NCBI RefSeq assembly: GCF_037044555.1
Contig: NZ_CP146275.1
Location: 124,001 to 188,000 of the forward strand
DNA: 64,000 bases
Direction: 5' to 3'
Source: Pelagibacterium nitratireducens
GTDB lineage: Bacteria > Pseudomonadota > Alphaproteobacteria > Rhizobiales > Devosiaceae
Under the pieces are notes generated by a model. The model searched no databases. It was not told the origin of the DNA and saw only the letters and a list, made by a program, of their open reading frames with translations. The translations under genes were made by a program, and so were the position numbers. Shown in pieces: positions 44,315-53,139 of the stretch (position 1 is the stretch's first letter; each line of letters opens with the position of its first letter).

Positions 44315-44791
44315 TTACGCTGTTTCGTCCGTTTCGGGATTGGCGTCGGGCGGGGTGGTGGGACGCTTTGCCTGATTGCGCAGGACTGTGCGCTGGCGCG
44401 ATGAGACCCCGATCAACTCGGCGACCCGCCAGACCATGTTGTCCTCGAGCTCGTGATTGGTGTCGTCGGCAAACACCACCTGCCACATCATGCGAATGAT
44501 CTCGATCTTTTCGGGCTCTTCGAGCTGGGAAAGTTTGGACGTGAACTGATAGAAATCCACGGCATCTCGGTCGCGGCGTCGGGCTTCGGCAATGAGGCGT
44601 TTCACTTCGGATTCGTCGAGCCCGTAGTAATCCTTGAGTGCATTGGTGATGGCCTTTGTTTCGATGGGGCTGGCGGTTCCGTCCACCGAGGCGAGATGGA
44701 CGAGCAACGCGGCCACCGCCAGGCGCGGATCGGTTGGCTGGGACGTGCCCTTTTCGGGTTGCCGAAACAGCTTTGCCAGAGAATCGAACAT
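44315..44791 (-). CDS. TerB-family (tellurite resistance B-like) protein
   Basis: Cytoplasmic, all-helical protein of 158 residues with the TerB domain at about 25-145 (AALLVHLASVDGTASPIETKAI, MMWQVVFADDTNHELEDNMVWRVAELIGVS). The acidic metal-binding pattern typical of TerB is visible in VDG and FADD. Its actual role is general stress or metal sensing in many bacteria; tellurite resistance should not be assumed, since no other ter gene is nearby. GAGG precedes the ATG at 44791. The in-frame extension to 45496 runs through other genes and is rejected. Confidence 0.88.
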   Translation of the reverse strand: MFDSLAKLFRQPEKGTSQPTDPRLAVAALLVHLASVDGTASPIETKAITNALKDYYGLDESEVKRLIAEARRRDRDAVDFYQFTSKLSQLEEPEKIEIIRMMWQVVFADDTNHELEDNMVWRVAELIGVSSRQRTVLRNQAKRPTTPPDANPETDETA

Positions 44792-45049
44792 GGAACCGCA
44801 CCTCGTTGCCGGCCTGAGCCGTGCACCATCAAAAACCTTGGCACCGGGTCGATTCCATCGGCTCGGGCCGGCTCGTAAGGTAAGGACCGCCGGTGTCGTG
44901 CTCAAGCGTTCTGGCGATGTCGTGAGCAAGGATTTTTTCCAATGTCGTTTGCCTGCCACAGGCAATTTGGAGGTCGTTGTTTTCTGGCAAGGGCCACGAT
45001 AGGGTCGCGCCATGAATCTTGAGTTTGCGTTGGGGAGAAGCCGGGCGCG

Positions 45050-45583
45050 ATGATTGCGGCGTGGGCATTGATCGTGGGGGGCCTGGTCCGCGTCGTCGGT
45101 GAGGTGCTCGAAATTCTCGCCGGCGGCCATACTGCGGTGAGCAGCGGCATCGCGGGCGGGGCGCTGATTCTGGTCATGATCGGCTTTGGAGGGCTTTGGC
45201 CGGAGGCGCGCGGCAACCGGCTGGCCCGGCTGGCCATCATCATGATCGGGCTCGGGGCCCTCGGATTTGCCGGCATTGCCGCTTGGTCGATCAGCATGGG
45301 AACCCTGCCCATGGGCGTGGTGGCGCAAATGCCGGTCTTTATCGCCATTGCGCTGGTCACCCTGATCGGGGCGATGGCGCTCGCGGTCTGGCTGATCACG
45401 TCCTCGTCCTATCCGGTGTGGATCGGGATCGTTATGAGCATTTCGATCGCAATGTCGCTGGTGAGCAGTTTTGTCGCGTTCCCAGCACTCGTACAACCGC
45501 TTATCGATCTGGTTATGGCGTTGACCTTCATCCAGCTCGGGCTTTTGATGCGCGAGCGGCGCAAGACCGGAACCCGTTTATGA
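45050..45583 (+). CDS. Unknown membrane protein, first of a coupled pair
   Basis: Protein of 177 residues with about five hydrophobic helices and a short basic tail, not recognised. It is a likely distant paralog of the next gene: both begin with a hydrophobic helix followed by GE (VGEVLEILAGGHTAVSSG here) and then by glycine-rich helices with a mid-protein R-x-x-R-x-x-I motif. The stop overlaps the next ATG (ATGA). Other residues of interest are not seen, and no function is claimed. Confidence 0.8.
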   Translation: MIAAWALIVGGLVRVVGEVLEILAGGHTAVSSGIAGGALILVMIGFGGLWPEARGNRLARLAIIMIGLGALGFAGIAAWSISMGTLPMGVVAQMPVFIAIALVTLIGAMALAVWLITSSSYPVWIGIVMSISIAMSLVSSFVAFPALVQPLIDLVMALTFIQLGLLMRERRKTGTRL

Positions 45584-46152
45584 TCCTTGCTGTCATCCTG
45601 CTTTTGGGCTGTGCCCTCTGGGCGCTGGGCGAAGCCATCATGCTTACCGGCGGCCAGATCACCGTTCTGGGCGGCACCATTGCCACGATCGGCATGACGC
45701 TGGCCGGTGCCAGCATCTGGACGCTCAAGGATTTGCCGGGCATGGCGCGGCCGGGCCGGGTGGGAATCGCCCTGTCGGCCTTCGGCGCCTTTTGTTTTGC
45801 CATGGTGATGATCATCGTTCTGACCTCGGGCGTGCTGGGCGCCATCGCCGAGGGCGCCGTTGAGCATTCAGATATCGTTTTTACCCCGTTCTACCTTCTG
45901 GCCCTGGTGTTCATCGTTGCGGGCATGAGCGCTTTTGCCCTTCATTTCAAAAACGCTCCGGGGGCGCCGGCCATTGCGGCGCTGGTGCCGGCGGGCCTGG
46001 CGGTCGGCCATTTTCTAAGGCTGATTGCCGCCGATGTGCCGGCCTATCACGAGACGCTCTCGGTCGGCCTTGCGCTTTATCTTGGCTGGCTGGGCGTGCG
46101 CCGGATTGCGCTGGCGCGCGCCTTGCCGCAGCCCGAAGAGCGGCAGGGCTAA
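45580..46152 (+). CDS. Unknown membrane protein, second of a coupled pair
   Basis: Protein of 190 residues with about six hydrophobic helices (starting about 3, 27, 58, 103, 132 and 160), unrecognised. It shares with its upstream neighbour the layout GE-x5-GG-x5-GG ([17 protein letters not shown]). The two are translationally coupled and may form a heteromeric membrane complex. It ends four bases into the convergent phhB gene (46149-46152). Confidence 0.8.
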   Translation: MILAVILLLGCALWALGEAIMLTGGQITVLGGTIATIGMTLAGASIWTLKDLPGMARPGRVGIALSAFGAFCFAMVMIIVLTSGVLGAIAEGAVEHSDIVFTPFYLLALVFIVAGMSAFALHFKNAPGAPAIAALVPAGLAVGHFLRLIAADVPAYHETLSVGLALYLGWLGVRRIALARALPQPEERQG

Positions 46153-46436
46153 AGCGCGTCGATCGCCGTTGCCAGATCGACGTCTTTTTGCGTCAGGCTG
46201 GCCTTGTCGTGGGTCTTGAGCGCGATGACCACGCGGTTGTAGCTGTTTGACCAGTCGGGGTGGTGTCCGGCTTTTTCCGCCACAAGTGCCACCCGTGTCA
46301 TGAAGGCGAAGGCGTGGGAAAAATCCTTGAACTTGAAGCTTTTTTCCATGGCGCCACTGTCGTTGAGCTGCCAGCCGTCAAGACCGGCCAGTGCGGCCTG
46401 GGCGTTAAATCCGGTCTGCGATCCTTGATCGGTCAT
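46149..46436 (-). CDS. phhB: Pterin-4a-carbinolamine dehydratase
   Basis: Small enzyme of 95 residues that dehydrates 4a-hydroxytetrahydropterin in pterin recycling. The family signature is [31 protein letters not shown], with the adjacent active-site histidines. No phenylalanine hydroxylase gene is adjacent, so in this organism it may serve another pterin step. GGAGAGGGG lies about 10 bp before the ATG. Its stop overlaps that of the membrane protein gene by convergent reading. Confidence 0.94.
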   Translation of the reverse strand: MTDQGSQTGFNAQAALAGLDGWQLNDSGAMEKSFKFKDFSHAFAFMTRVALVAEKAGHHPDWSNSYNRVVIALKTHDKASLTQKDVDLATAIDAL

Positions 46437-46537
46437 TTCGCTTTTTCCCCTCTCCGTGGCATTATCGGGTGCATTGAGCCGCCGCGACGTCCTTGATCTG
46501 GGTTAGGGACAGGCCATCGCGGTAGGGCAAATGCAGT

Positions 46538-46554
46538 GTAAAGACCTTCTTTAC
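46538..46554. promoter_or_regulatory. Operator-like palindrome between phhB and a GGDEF-EAL gene
   Basis: GTAAAG-acctt-CTTTAC is a perfect 6-bp inverted repeat in the divergent gap, about 115 bp before the GGDEF-EAL start. A second hairpin, GTGCC...GGCAC with inner ACCA/TGGT, follows at about 46569-46593. Role unknown. Confidence 0.35.
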
Positions 46555-46667
46555 CACACAACAACTTCGTGCCTGCAACCAGGTGGTGGGCACAACATTG
46601 TCAACGTGATGCAAACCGCCGACGGGCAAGGTGGTTCCAGCCGAACGCTCGGAATCTGGTCAGGATA

Positions 46668-48986
46668 ATGCCAAAGGGCCCCAGACATCTGCCAACGCTC
46701 GATTATGTCTCGATCGTGGCTTCGCTCTACAAGGACAGACGCGCCATGCTGGTGGGCATGGCGGCGACGATTTCGGGCGTGATGATGGCGGCGATCAAGA
46801 CCGATGCGCCGTTGCTTTATGCGGTGGCTCTGGCCTTTGTGGTTTCCACCGCCAAGCGTTACTACAACATGCTCGCCTTCGAGGATCACCCCCCGGCTCC
46901 CGATGACCGCGCCAGCGCCCAGTCCTGGGAACGCCGCCAGATGATCCAGGGCACGATCTCGGCCTTCATCTATGGCAGCTGGTGTTTTGTTTCGCTGGTC
47001 ATCGTGCGCGACCCGTTTGCCGTGCTTGTGGCGGTTTCGGTGACCATTGCGGCCATGATCGGCATCGTGACGCGCAATTTCGGGGCCGACAGGATCGTGA
47101 CATCCCAGTCGCTGGCCATCTCGGTGCCCATGGCCCTGGGGCTCGTTCTGGTGGGTGACGGCTATCATATGGCGCTGGCAGCGCTCCTGGTTCCGCTGAT
47201 GATCAGTTTCCGGTTCCTGGCGGCCGATGTGCGCGGCATGCTGCTGGCCCAGGTCCATGAGCGCACCGTGGCCTCGCGGCTGGCCGTCCAGCTCGATACC
47301 GCGCTCGAAACCATGCAGCACGGGTTGTGCATGCTCGACGAGAACGGGGTCATCGCGCTGGCCAATGACCGCGCACAGCAGACCTTTGCCGGTATTGCCG
47401 AGGGATCCTGGGTCGGGCGCTCGTTCTCGGACCTGCTCGAAGAGGCGATCGGCAAGCGGGCGCTGCCCGAAACGACGGCGGACCGGCTCAACCGCATGAT
47501 CATCCAGCAGGAGGGCGGCAAGATCGTCATGAAGCTCTCGGGCGATTTCCACTGCGAGGTGACCATCTCCTCGCGCGGTGACCGCACGGTGCTGCTGTTC
47601 GAAAACGTCACCGCCCGTATTCGGGCTCAGGAGCGCATCAATTTCATGGCGCGCTATGACGGGCTGACCGGGTTGCCCAACCGCGCCTATTTCACCGAAC
47701 AGGTCGAGGCTGAACTCGCCTCGCGCCAGCGGATCGGCCGCGACGAGCCGGTGCTTTTAGCCATTATCGACATCGACGATTTCAAGCATGTCAACGACAC
47801 GCTTGGCCATCTGGCGGGCGACAGGGTTCTTTCGGAAACGGCTGTTCGCATTCAGACCGTCATGCACCGCAATTCACGGCTGGCGCGGCTGGGGGGCGAC
47901 GAATTTGTCATCTATCGCGCCCAGCACACCGATTCCGAAACGATACAGGCCGAGGTTGAAGCGATCCTTTCGATCCTGCGGCGGCCCTTCGAGGTCGGCG
48001 GGGAACGCGCCGACGTCGATGCCTCCATCGGCTTTGTCTCGAGTGCTGACCCCCATATTGGTCTGGATGAGCTGATCACCCGGGCCGATCTTGCCCTTTA
48101 CAGCGCCAAGGCGCGCGGCAAGGGTCAGTATCAGGCCTTTGTCGCGGAAATGGACAGCGATTTCCGCTATCGCCAGCGCCTCAAGAGCGACCTTGCCCTA
48201 GCCATTGCCCAGGACGAGCTCAAGCTCTTCTATCAGCCGCTTGTCGATCTTGGCACGCGCCGGGTGGCCGGATGCGAGGCACTGGCCCGCTGGACCCACC
48301 CCGAACTCGGCCCGATTCCCCCCGATGTCTTTATCGGGCTTGCCGAGGAAACCGGCCAGATTTCGGCGATCACCCGCTGGGTGCTCAGGACCGCAACGGC
48401 CGAATGCGTCAACTGGCCCAAATCGGTATCCGTCGCGGTCAACGTCTCGGCACGCGATCTGCGTGGCGAGGACCTGGCCATGCATGTGTCCGAAGCGCTC
48501 GAGGCCAGCGGGCTTGCCCCCGGCCGGCTCGAGATCGAGGTGACAGAAACCGCATTGATCGAAGACAGGGAAGGTGCCGCCGCAAAGCTCGAACTGCTGG
48601 CCGCCAACGGGATCGGTATTGCGCTGGACGATTTCGGCACCGGCTATTCCTCGCTTTCCTATCTGCACGGCATGGCGTTCTCCAAGCTCAAGATCGACCG
48701 CTCCTTCATCGCCGGCATCACCACCAGCGAACGCTCGCTCAAGCTGATGGCCAATGTGGCCCGGCTGGGCCGCGATCTCGATCTGGTTCTGGTTGCCGAA
48801 GGCGTGGAAACCGAAGACCAGCTCGAAGCCATCGCCAGCCACACAACGATCGATCAGGTGCAAGGCTTTCTGTTCGGCAGGCCCATGCCGGCCGATGAAA
48901 CCCGTGAGCTGATCGCCAGCATGAACCAGGCGGATGCCCGTCCCCGCGGCGCCAAGGCGCGGCGGCCGGCGCTGGTGAGCAAATAG
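46668..48986 (+). CDS. Membrane PAS-GGDEF-EAL cyclic-di-GMP protein
   Basis: Protein of 772 residues. Four to six helices span about 25-185, a PAS-like domain lies at about 200-310, and GGDEF follows at about 325-485 (ARYDGLTGLPNRAYF, LARLGGDEFVIY). EAL is at about 495-745, with CEALARWTHP, EIEVTETALI, LDDFGTGYSSL, KIDRSFIAG and VAEGVETEDQ. All catalytic motifs are intact, so it may synthesise and hydrolyse c-di-GMP. The start at 46668 gives MPKGPRHLP; the frame is open to 46569. It is followed at 86 bp by an N-acyl amino acid synthase-like gene. Confidence 0.93.
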   Translation: MPKGPRHLPTLDYVSIVASLYKDRRAMLVGMAATISGVMMAAIKTDAPLLYAVALAFVVSTAKRYYNMLAFEDHPPAPDDRASAQSWERRQMIQGTISAFIYGSWCFVSLVIVRDPFAVLVAVSVTIAAMIGIVTRNFGADRIVTSQSLAISVPMALGLVLVGDGYHMALAALLVPLMISFRFLAADVRGMLLAQVHERTVASRLAVQLDTALETMQHGLCMLDENGVIALANDRAQQTFAGIAEGSWVGRSFSDLLEEAIGKRALPETTADRLNRMIIQQEGGKIVMKLSGDFHCEVTISSRGDRTVLLFENVTARIRAQERINFMARYDGLTGLPNRAYFTEQVEAELASRQRIGRDEPVLLAIIDIDDFKHVNDTLGHLAGDRVLSETAVRIQTVMHRNSRLARLGGDEFVIYRAQHTDSETIQAEVEAILSILRRPFEVGGERADVDASIGFVSSADPHIGLDELITRADLALYSAKARGKGQYQAFVAEMDSDFRYRQRLKSDLALAIAQDELKLFYQPLVDLGTRRVAGCEALARWTHPELGPIPPDVFIGLAEETGQISAITRWVLRTATAECVNWPKSVSVAVNVSARDLRGEDLAMHVSEALEASGLAPGRLEIEVTETALIEDREGAAAKLELLAANGIGIALDDFGTGYSSLSYLHGMAFSKLKIDRSFIAGITTSERSLKLMANVARLGRDLDLVLVAEGVETEDQLEAIASHTTIDQVQGFLFGRPMPADETRELIASMNQADARPRGAKARRPALVSK

Positions 48987-49072
48987 CTGTAAACATTGCC
49001 GTGGATTTGACGCTTAGGGCTTTTGCTTTTCGTTAAAACTTTACTAACATTGCCCTATTTCGGGGTGATGGT

Positions 49073-49837
49073 ATGGGTAATGCCGATATCGAAACGCGGT
49101 CCAGGACCTCGCGCTTTGCCACGAGTCTGATGGATATGCTCGAGCGGGTGGAATACCGCCGCGTCAGGCTCGACGAGCAGTTCGATCCGGTCTACCGGCT
49201 GCGCTATGAGGCGTATCGGCGCGAAGACGGCATCGCGGCAAACGAGGACCGGATTGCCTCGGACCATCTCGATTTCACCCCCAACGCCATGTGTCACGGG
49301 GTCTATATCGACGGAGAGCTGGTCTCCTCGATCCGCCTGCATTTTGCAACCGCCGCGCACCGGGAATCGCCGTGCATGCGCATGTATCCCGAGCTGCTGG
49401 GCGGCATGCTCGATGCCGGACAGACCTATGTCGACCCCTCACGCTTTACCGCAGACCGCGAGGCAACGCTGGCCATTCCGGCCCTGCCGTTCATCACGCT
49501 GCGGATTGCCGCCATGGCGTGCGAATATTTCGATGCCGATTACTGTCTTTCCGGGGTTCGCGACGAGCATGCCGCGTTTTACAAGCGGGTGTTCGGGTCA
49601 AGTGAAATCGCCGGCTACAGCCAGTATCCGGGCATGAGTTTCCCGGTCAAACTCTATGCGGCCGCGGTCGGTGACATCCGCAACCGCGTTGCCGACCGGT
49701 TTCCCTTCTTTATGTCGACGTCCGCCGAGCGCAACAAGATGTTCGGATCCGACAGCGACGCCCATTATCTGGGCCTGATCCAGCCCACGGCCCGCCAGGC
49801 CGCCCTTGCCGAAGCGCGGTTCGCGCCGGCAGAGTGA
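49073..49837 (+). CDS. GNAT-like N-acyl amino acid synthase (FeeM-like) protein
   Basis: Protein of 254 residues with the LuxI/FeeM-type fold features. The start RRVRLDEQFDPVYRLRYEAYRREDGI places the R-Y-x-x-Y motif of acyl-ACP-dependent acyltransferases. SIRLHFATAAHRESPCMRMYPELLG and TYVDPSRFTAD follow, as in FeeM-domain proteins. The family makes long-chain N-acyl amino acids with acyl-ACP; the product here is unknown. No luxR-like gene is adjacent, so classic AHL signalling is not supported. A near-CtrA box (TTAA-N7-CTAAC at 49033-49048) lies 25 bp upstream. Confidence 0.78.
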   Translation: MGNADIETRSRTSRFATSLMDMLERVEYRRVRLDEQFDPVYRLRYEAYRREDGIAANEDRIASDHLDFTPNAMCHGVYIDGELVSSIRLHFATAAHRESPCMRMYPELLGGMLDAGQTYVDPSRFTADREATLAIPALPFITLRIAAMACEYFDADYCLSGVRDEHAAFYKRVFGSSEIAGYSQYPGMSFPVKLYAAAVGDIRNRVADRFPFFMSTSAERNKMFGSDSDAHYLGLIQPTARQAALAEARFAPAE

Positions 49838-49849
49838 GCCCAATCGGCT

Positions 49850-50134
49850 CTAGAAAGGGTCCTGGCGCCGGGCCAGTGTTTCGATCTTGCCCAGCCACAG
49901 ATAATGGAGTTCGCGCGCCAGCCGAAGCGTGGGCTTGGCGGCGAAAAGGAGTGAACCGATCAGAAAGAACCAGGTTGCCGTTGTCTGGCTGGCCGCCGAG
50001 AAAAACAGCATGCTGCCGATGACGAAACAGATGGCCGCGCCAAAATCGACGGCGGTGTACCAGATTTCATAGAGCGCGTAGAGATGACGGTGCGCGCCGG
50101 AGCGCTCGCGGGCGTTGGGATCGAACAGACTCAC
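49850..50134 (-). CDS. YrhK-domain small membrane protein
   Basis: Protein of 94 residues with two helices (AVDFGAAICFVIGSMLFFS and ATWFFLIGSLLFAAKPTLRLA), matching the YrhK-like domain pattern. Its function is unknown. It starts with GTG at 50134, supported by GGGAG about 9 bp upstream on the minus strand; the in-frame extension to 50341 would run through the tRNA gene. It ends 12 bp from the convergent acyltransferase gene. Confidence 0.78.
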   Translation of the reverse strand: MSLFDPNARERSGAHRHLYALYEIWYTAVDFGAAICFVIGSMLFFSAASQTTATWFFLIGSLLFAAKPTLRLARELHYLWLGKIETLARRQDPF

Positions 50135-50211
50135 GATTGATCTCCCATGCGGTTGTTGTCCGAATCGGCAAATGCCAAGGCGTGGAATATGTTTCGAGAG
50201 CACGGAAAAAA

Positions 50212-50287
50212 TGGTGCCGCTTGCGTGACTCGAACACGCGACCTCCGCATTACGAATGCGATGCTCTACCAACTGAGCTAAAGCGGC
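50212..50287 (-). tRNA. tRNA-Thr (anticodon CGU)
   Basis: All arms fold on the minus strand. The acceptor stem is GCCGCTT/AAGCGGC, the D-arm GCTC/GAGC, the anticodon stem TCGCA/TGCGG around the loop TTCGTAA (anticodon CGU), and the T-arm GCGTG/CACGC with TTCGAGT. The 3' CCA is encoded. Total 76 nt. It decodes ACG threonine codons. Confidence 0.96.
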
Positions 50288-50365
50288 TTGGCCCGGTGGG
50301 GCGAATTGGCGTCTTTTACTTTCGGCGCGCGAAACGCGCAAGGCCTGATGGCGTGGCTTTTTCGC

Positions 50366-51745
50366 CTATGGTTGCGTTTTTGTTGGCGTTGCGGCGTCCT
50401 CAATCGCCGGCAGGACGGCGCCAGCTTCGCTCGCGGGGCTGCTGGAAAGCGTTTTTGCCGGCGCCCGGGTCTGCACGGGCACCTTCCACTCGAACGCATC
50501 GAGCCGGCCGGTGACCGGTGAGGCCGGTGCCCACTCGTCCGAAGTTATCCCGTCCGCTGTCCATGTGGGGTCGGCGGGGGCGCTGACGGCGCGCGACAGC
50601 CACTCGCGGGCCTTGCCCTGATCGCCTGACTGACCCTCTTCGATTTCGGCCATCAACAGGCACATCTGGCGGGTCGGTTTGACCAGAAACGGGGCCAGCG
50701 CGTTGCGGGCAACGCTCCACTCATAGGCATCGATCGCCGCCCGGGCCAGGACGATGGCCGCCATGGGGTGGCTTTGGGGGGATTCGACCAGCGTGCGGAT
50801 GCGCTTGAGGCGTTCGAGTGCCGAGGTGCCGGGCTTGACGTGGGCGTAGAGCGTTGCGGCATCGGGATGAAAGCCGGCGCGCCACGTCCTGCGCAGCAGG
50901 GCCGATGCCCGGCGCGTATCGCCACGGTTGATGAGAATGCGCGCGGCCACCAGTGCGGCGGGCACGAAATCGGGTATGGATTTGAGCGCCCGGCTGGCGT
51001 GATCGTAGGCGGTATCGGGTTCGGTCTCTTCGATTGCCATGGCGAGCGCGGTTTCGAGCACGCCCTGACGGCGTTTTTTGGCGGCCTTCTGGCTCCTCGT
51101 GCGGGCGGGCAGCGATGCGCTCATTTCCAGCGCGTCGGCCCATGCGCCCTTGGTTGCCAGATCGTTGAACACGGCTTCGGACGCCCAGTCGAGGCTGGGC
51201 GCAATGGCCAGCGCCTTGCGCGCGAAGGTGATCGCCGCATTGCCTCGCTCCTGGGTCCTTGCCTGCTCGTAGAGCCCCGAAAGCGCGGCCAGCGCCGTGC
51301 GCTCGTTGGAAATCAGGGCTCTGTAATGCTCGCGCGCCGAAGACAGATCACCCAATGCCAGTTCGGCCCGGGCTTCGAGCAGTTGGGCGGCGGGGTTTTC
51401 GGGCAACTTGGCGCGCGCGTCGCGGGCCAGCATGCGGGCGCGGGAAAATTCTCCGGCCTGCAGGGCAATCATCCCGTCCGAAAGCGCTTCGACGCCGGCT
51501 CTTTCCTTGCGCCGCGCTGTGGAGCGCGCCAGCGCGGCTGGGGCGTCGATCAGGCGCCTGATTATGGCCCAGATAAGGATGGAGGCAATGATGACGCCAA
51601 TGGCGATGAACAGCGCCAGCCCCAGGCCAGGGCTCATGCGCCAGGATCCGAAGGCGATCTCGACGGTGCCCGGTAGAGCGATCAGCCAGGCGGCGCCCAA
51701 AGCGACGAGCAGGCTGAGAACGAGATAGACGATAAGGCGGATCAT
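50366..51745 (-). CDS. HemY-like TPR membrane protein
   Basis: Protein of 459 residues with two N-terminal helices (about 3-25 and 42-62), the HemY_N pattern, followed by TPR-like helical repeats (about 90-380). The name derives from its place next to heme genes; the biochemical role is not known and it is not protoporphyrinogen oxidase. It ends the hemC-hemD-mitofilin-HemY operon. Its start overlaps the mitofilin-like stop (ATGA at 51742-51745). Confidence 0.9.
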   Translation of the reverse strand: MIRLIVYLVLSLLVALGAAWLIALPGTVEIAFGSWRMSPGLGLALFIAIGVIIASILIWAIIRRLIDAPAALARSTARRKERAGVEALSDGMIALQAGEFSRARMLARDARAKLPENPAAQLLEARAELALGDLSSAREHYRALISNERTALAALSGLYEQARTQERGNAAITFARKALAIAPSLDWASEAVFNDLATKGAWADALEMSASLPARTRSQKAAKKRRQGVLETALAMAIEETEPDTAYDHASRALKSIPDFVPAALVAARILINRGDTRRASALLRRTWRAGFHPDAATLYAHVKPGTSALERLKRIRTLVESPQSHPMAAIVLARAAIDAYEWSVARNALAPFLVKPTRQMCLLMAEIEEGQSGDQGKAREWLSRAVSAPADPTWTADGITSDEWAPASPVTGRLDAFEWKVPVQTRAPAKTLSSSPASEAGAVLPAIEDAATPTKTQP

Positions 51746-53139
51746 TGGCCGGCCTCCGCTGGCGCGATGCCGGATCGGGCCGCCTCGATCAACGCGCTGA
51801 CGGCGATGGCGCGATCGAGCGCGGGGGCGAATTGGGGTGCTGCCGATTGCATGGCGGCGGGCAGGGCCGAAAACGCAGCCCGTGCCGCCTCGAGATCGCC
51901 CGCCTCCAGCGCCGCTTCGGTCTGGCCGACCAACGCTTGCGGCGTATCGCCATCGGTGGGCCGCAGGGCAATGGCCGAGGCGGCCTGGTCGAGCAGTGTC
52001 TGGGCCCAGCCAGCCGCTTCGTCGCGCGGCCGCGCCGCCAGGATGTCAGGGATTGCGGTGCGCAATTGGGCCAAAAGTGCGCTCGCTGACGGAACACCGG
52101 AATTGGCGGCGGCCCGGACCTGGGATGAAATTTCAAGATCGGGCAACAGGGTTTCAACGCCCGCCAGTTGGCCAGCAAAGGGCTGGCCCGTGCCAATTGC
52201 GGTTTCCAGTGCCCCCAATGCGGCGGGAAGCTGGGTCGCCCTGTCGCGTTCGGCGGCGACGGCCTCGAAATCGGACTGGCTGGCAATGCGCGCGTCGAGA
52301 TCGTCGAGCCGGCTCAGCGCTGCCTCGATCTCGGGGCCGATCTCGCTCACTTGCGGCTCAACGGCATCAAGCCGTTCGGCCAGATCGTCGATCCGGGCGG
52401 AAAGGCCCGACAAATTGTCGGCGACTTCACTCACCTGGTCACCCGAAGCGCCCGCGGCGATGGCCTCGATGCGGCTTGAAAGCTCACCGAGTTGCCCGCT
52501 CAGCGCGTCGAGTTCGGATTGCGCCGCCAGTCCCTCGGTCGAGGCGGGTTCGATGGCCGAGATCTCGGCTTCCAGCGCGTTAATGCGCTCGCCGATCTGT
52601 TCGTTTTCCGCTTCGCGCGATGCAATGGCGTTTTCCAGCCGCGTGGCGCGCGCGTCGAACTGAGACAGGTCCGGCTGCGGTCCCGATTGTTGTGGCCAGT
52701 ACCCGAAACTGGCCAATCCATAGGCCAGAGCCAGCCCGACCAGAGCACCGGCTGCGGCCGTTGCCGCCAGCGGCACGAGGGGCAGCGCTCTGGGCCCGGA
52801 TCCGGGCCTATCGGTTTCGGGTGTGCCGCCGGTGTCCGGTTCGGTTCTGCCAGCGGGCGCTTGTTTTTTGTCGTCGCGCTGGGTCGAGGTTCTGGTGCTT
52901 GCGCCTGCGGCTGGTCCCGCTTTTTCCCGCACCGGTTCGGCGGCGGGCTTTTCGTCCGTCCCGGCGGCTCCGGCGGCCTTGTCCTCCGGCTTTGGCATCG
53001 GGCTGTCGGGTACGGGTCTGTCCTTGTCGGAAGGCCGCGCCGTCGCGTCGATGATCGGGGGTTTGACCGGACCGGATTTCTTTTCGGCCATTTCAGCCTC
53101 TTTGCTTTGGGGGTCGGGCGGGTTCGTGTTGGCCATCAT
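51742..53139 (-). CDS. Mitofilin/Mic60-family membrane protein (COG4223)
   Basis: Protein of 465 residues. A long acidic/proline-rich N-terminus (about 1-125) precedes one transmembrane helix (about 128-150, LPLVPLAATAAAGALVGLALAYG), then a coiled-coil region (about 155-300) and a C-terminal mitofilin-like helical domain. Alphaproteobacterial relatives are the ancestors of mitochondrial Mic60, with roles in membrane shaping. The gene sits between hemD and the HemY-like gene, as in many alphaproteobacteria. The start overlaps the hemD stop (ATGA). Confidence 0.88.
   Translation of the reverse strand: MMANTNPPDPQSKEAEMAEKKSGPVKPPIIDATARPSDKDRPVPDSPMPKPEDKAAGAAGTDEKPAAEPVREKAGPAAGASTRTSTQRDDKKQAPAGRTEPDTGGTPETDRPGSGPRALPLVPLAATAAAGALVGLALAYGLASFGYWPQQSGPQPDLSQFDARATRLENAIASREAENEQIGERINALEAEISAIEPASTEGLAAQSELDALSGQLGELSSRIEAIAAGASGDQVSEVADNLSGLSARIDDLAERLDAVEPQVSEIGPEIEAALSRLDDLDARIASQSDFEAVAAERDRATQLPAALGALETAIGTGQPFAGQLAGVETLLPDLEISSQVRAAANSGVPSASALLAQLRTAIPDILAARPRDEAAGWAQTLLDQAASAIALRPTDGDTPQALVGQTEAALEAGDLEAARAAFSALPAAMQSAAPQFAPALDRAIAVSALIEAARSGIAPAEAGQ

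Noticed and set aside
44315..44791. Tellurite resistance operon
   Set aside because: Only a TerB-like protein is present; no terA, terC, terD or terZ gene is nearby.
45012..45053. 13-codon frame ending in ATGA overlap with the membrane protein gene at 45050
   Set aside because: No convincing ribosome binding site and no conserved feature. The overlap alone is weak evidence.
49073..49837. Classic LuxI acyl-homoserine-lactone synthase
   Set aside because: The fold resemblance is general, no luxR-like gene is adjacent, and the motifs fit FeeM-type N-acyl amino acid synthases better.
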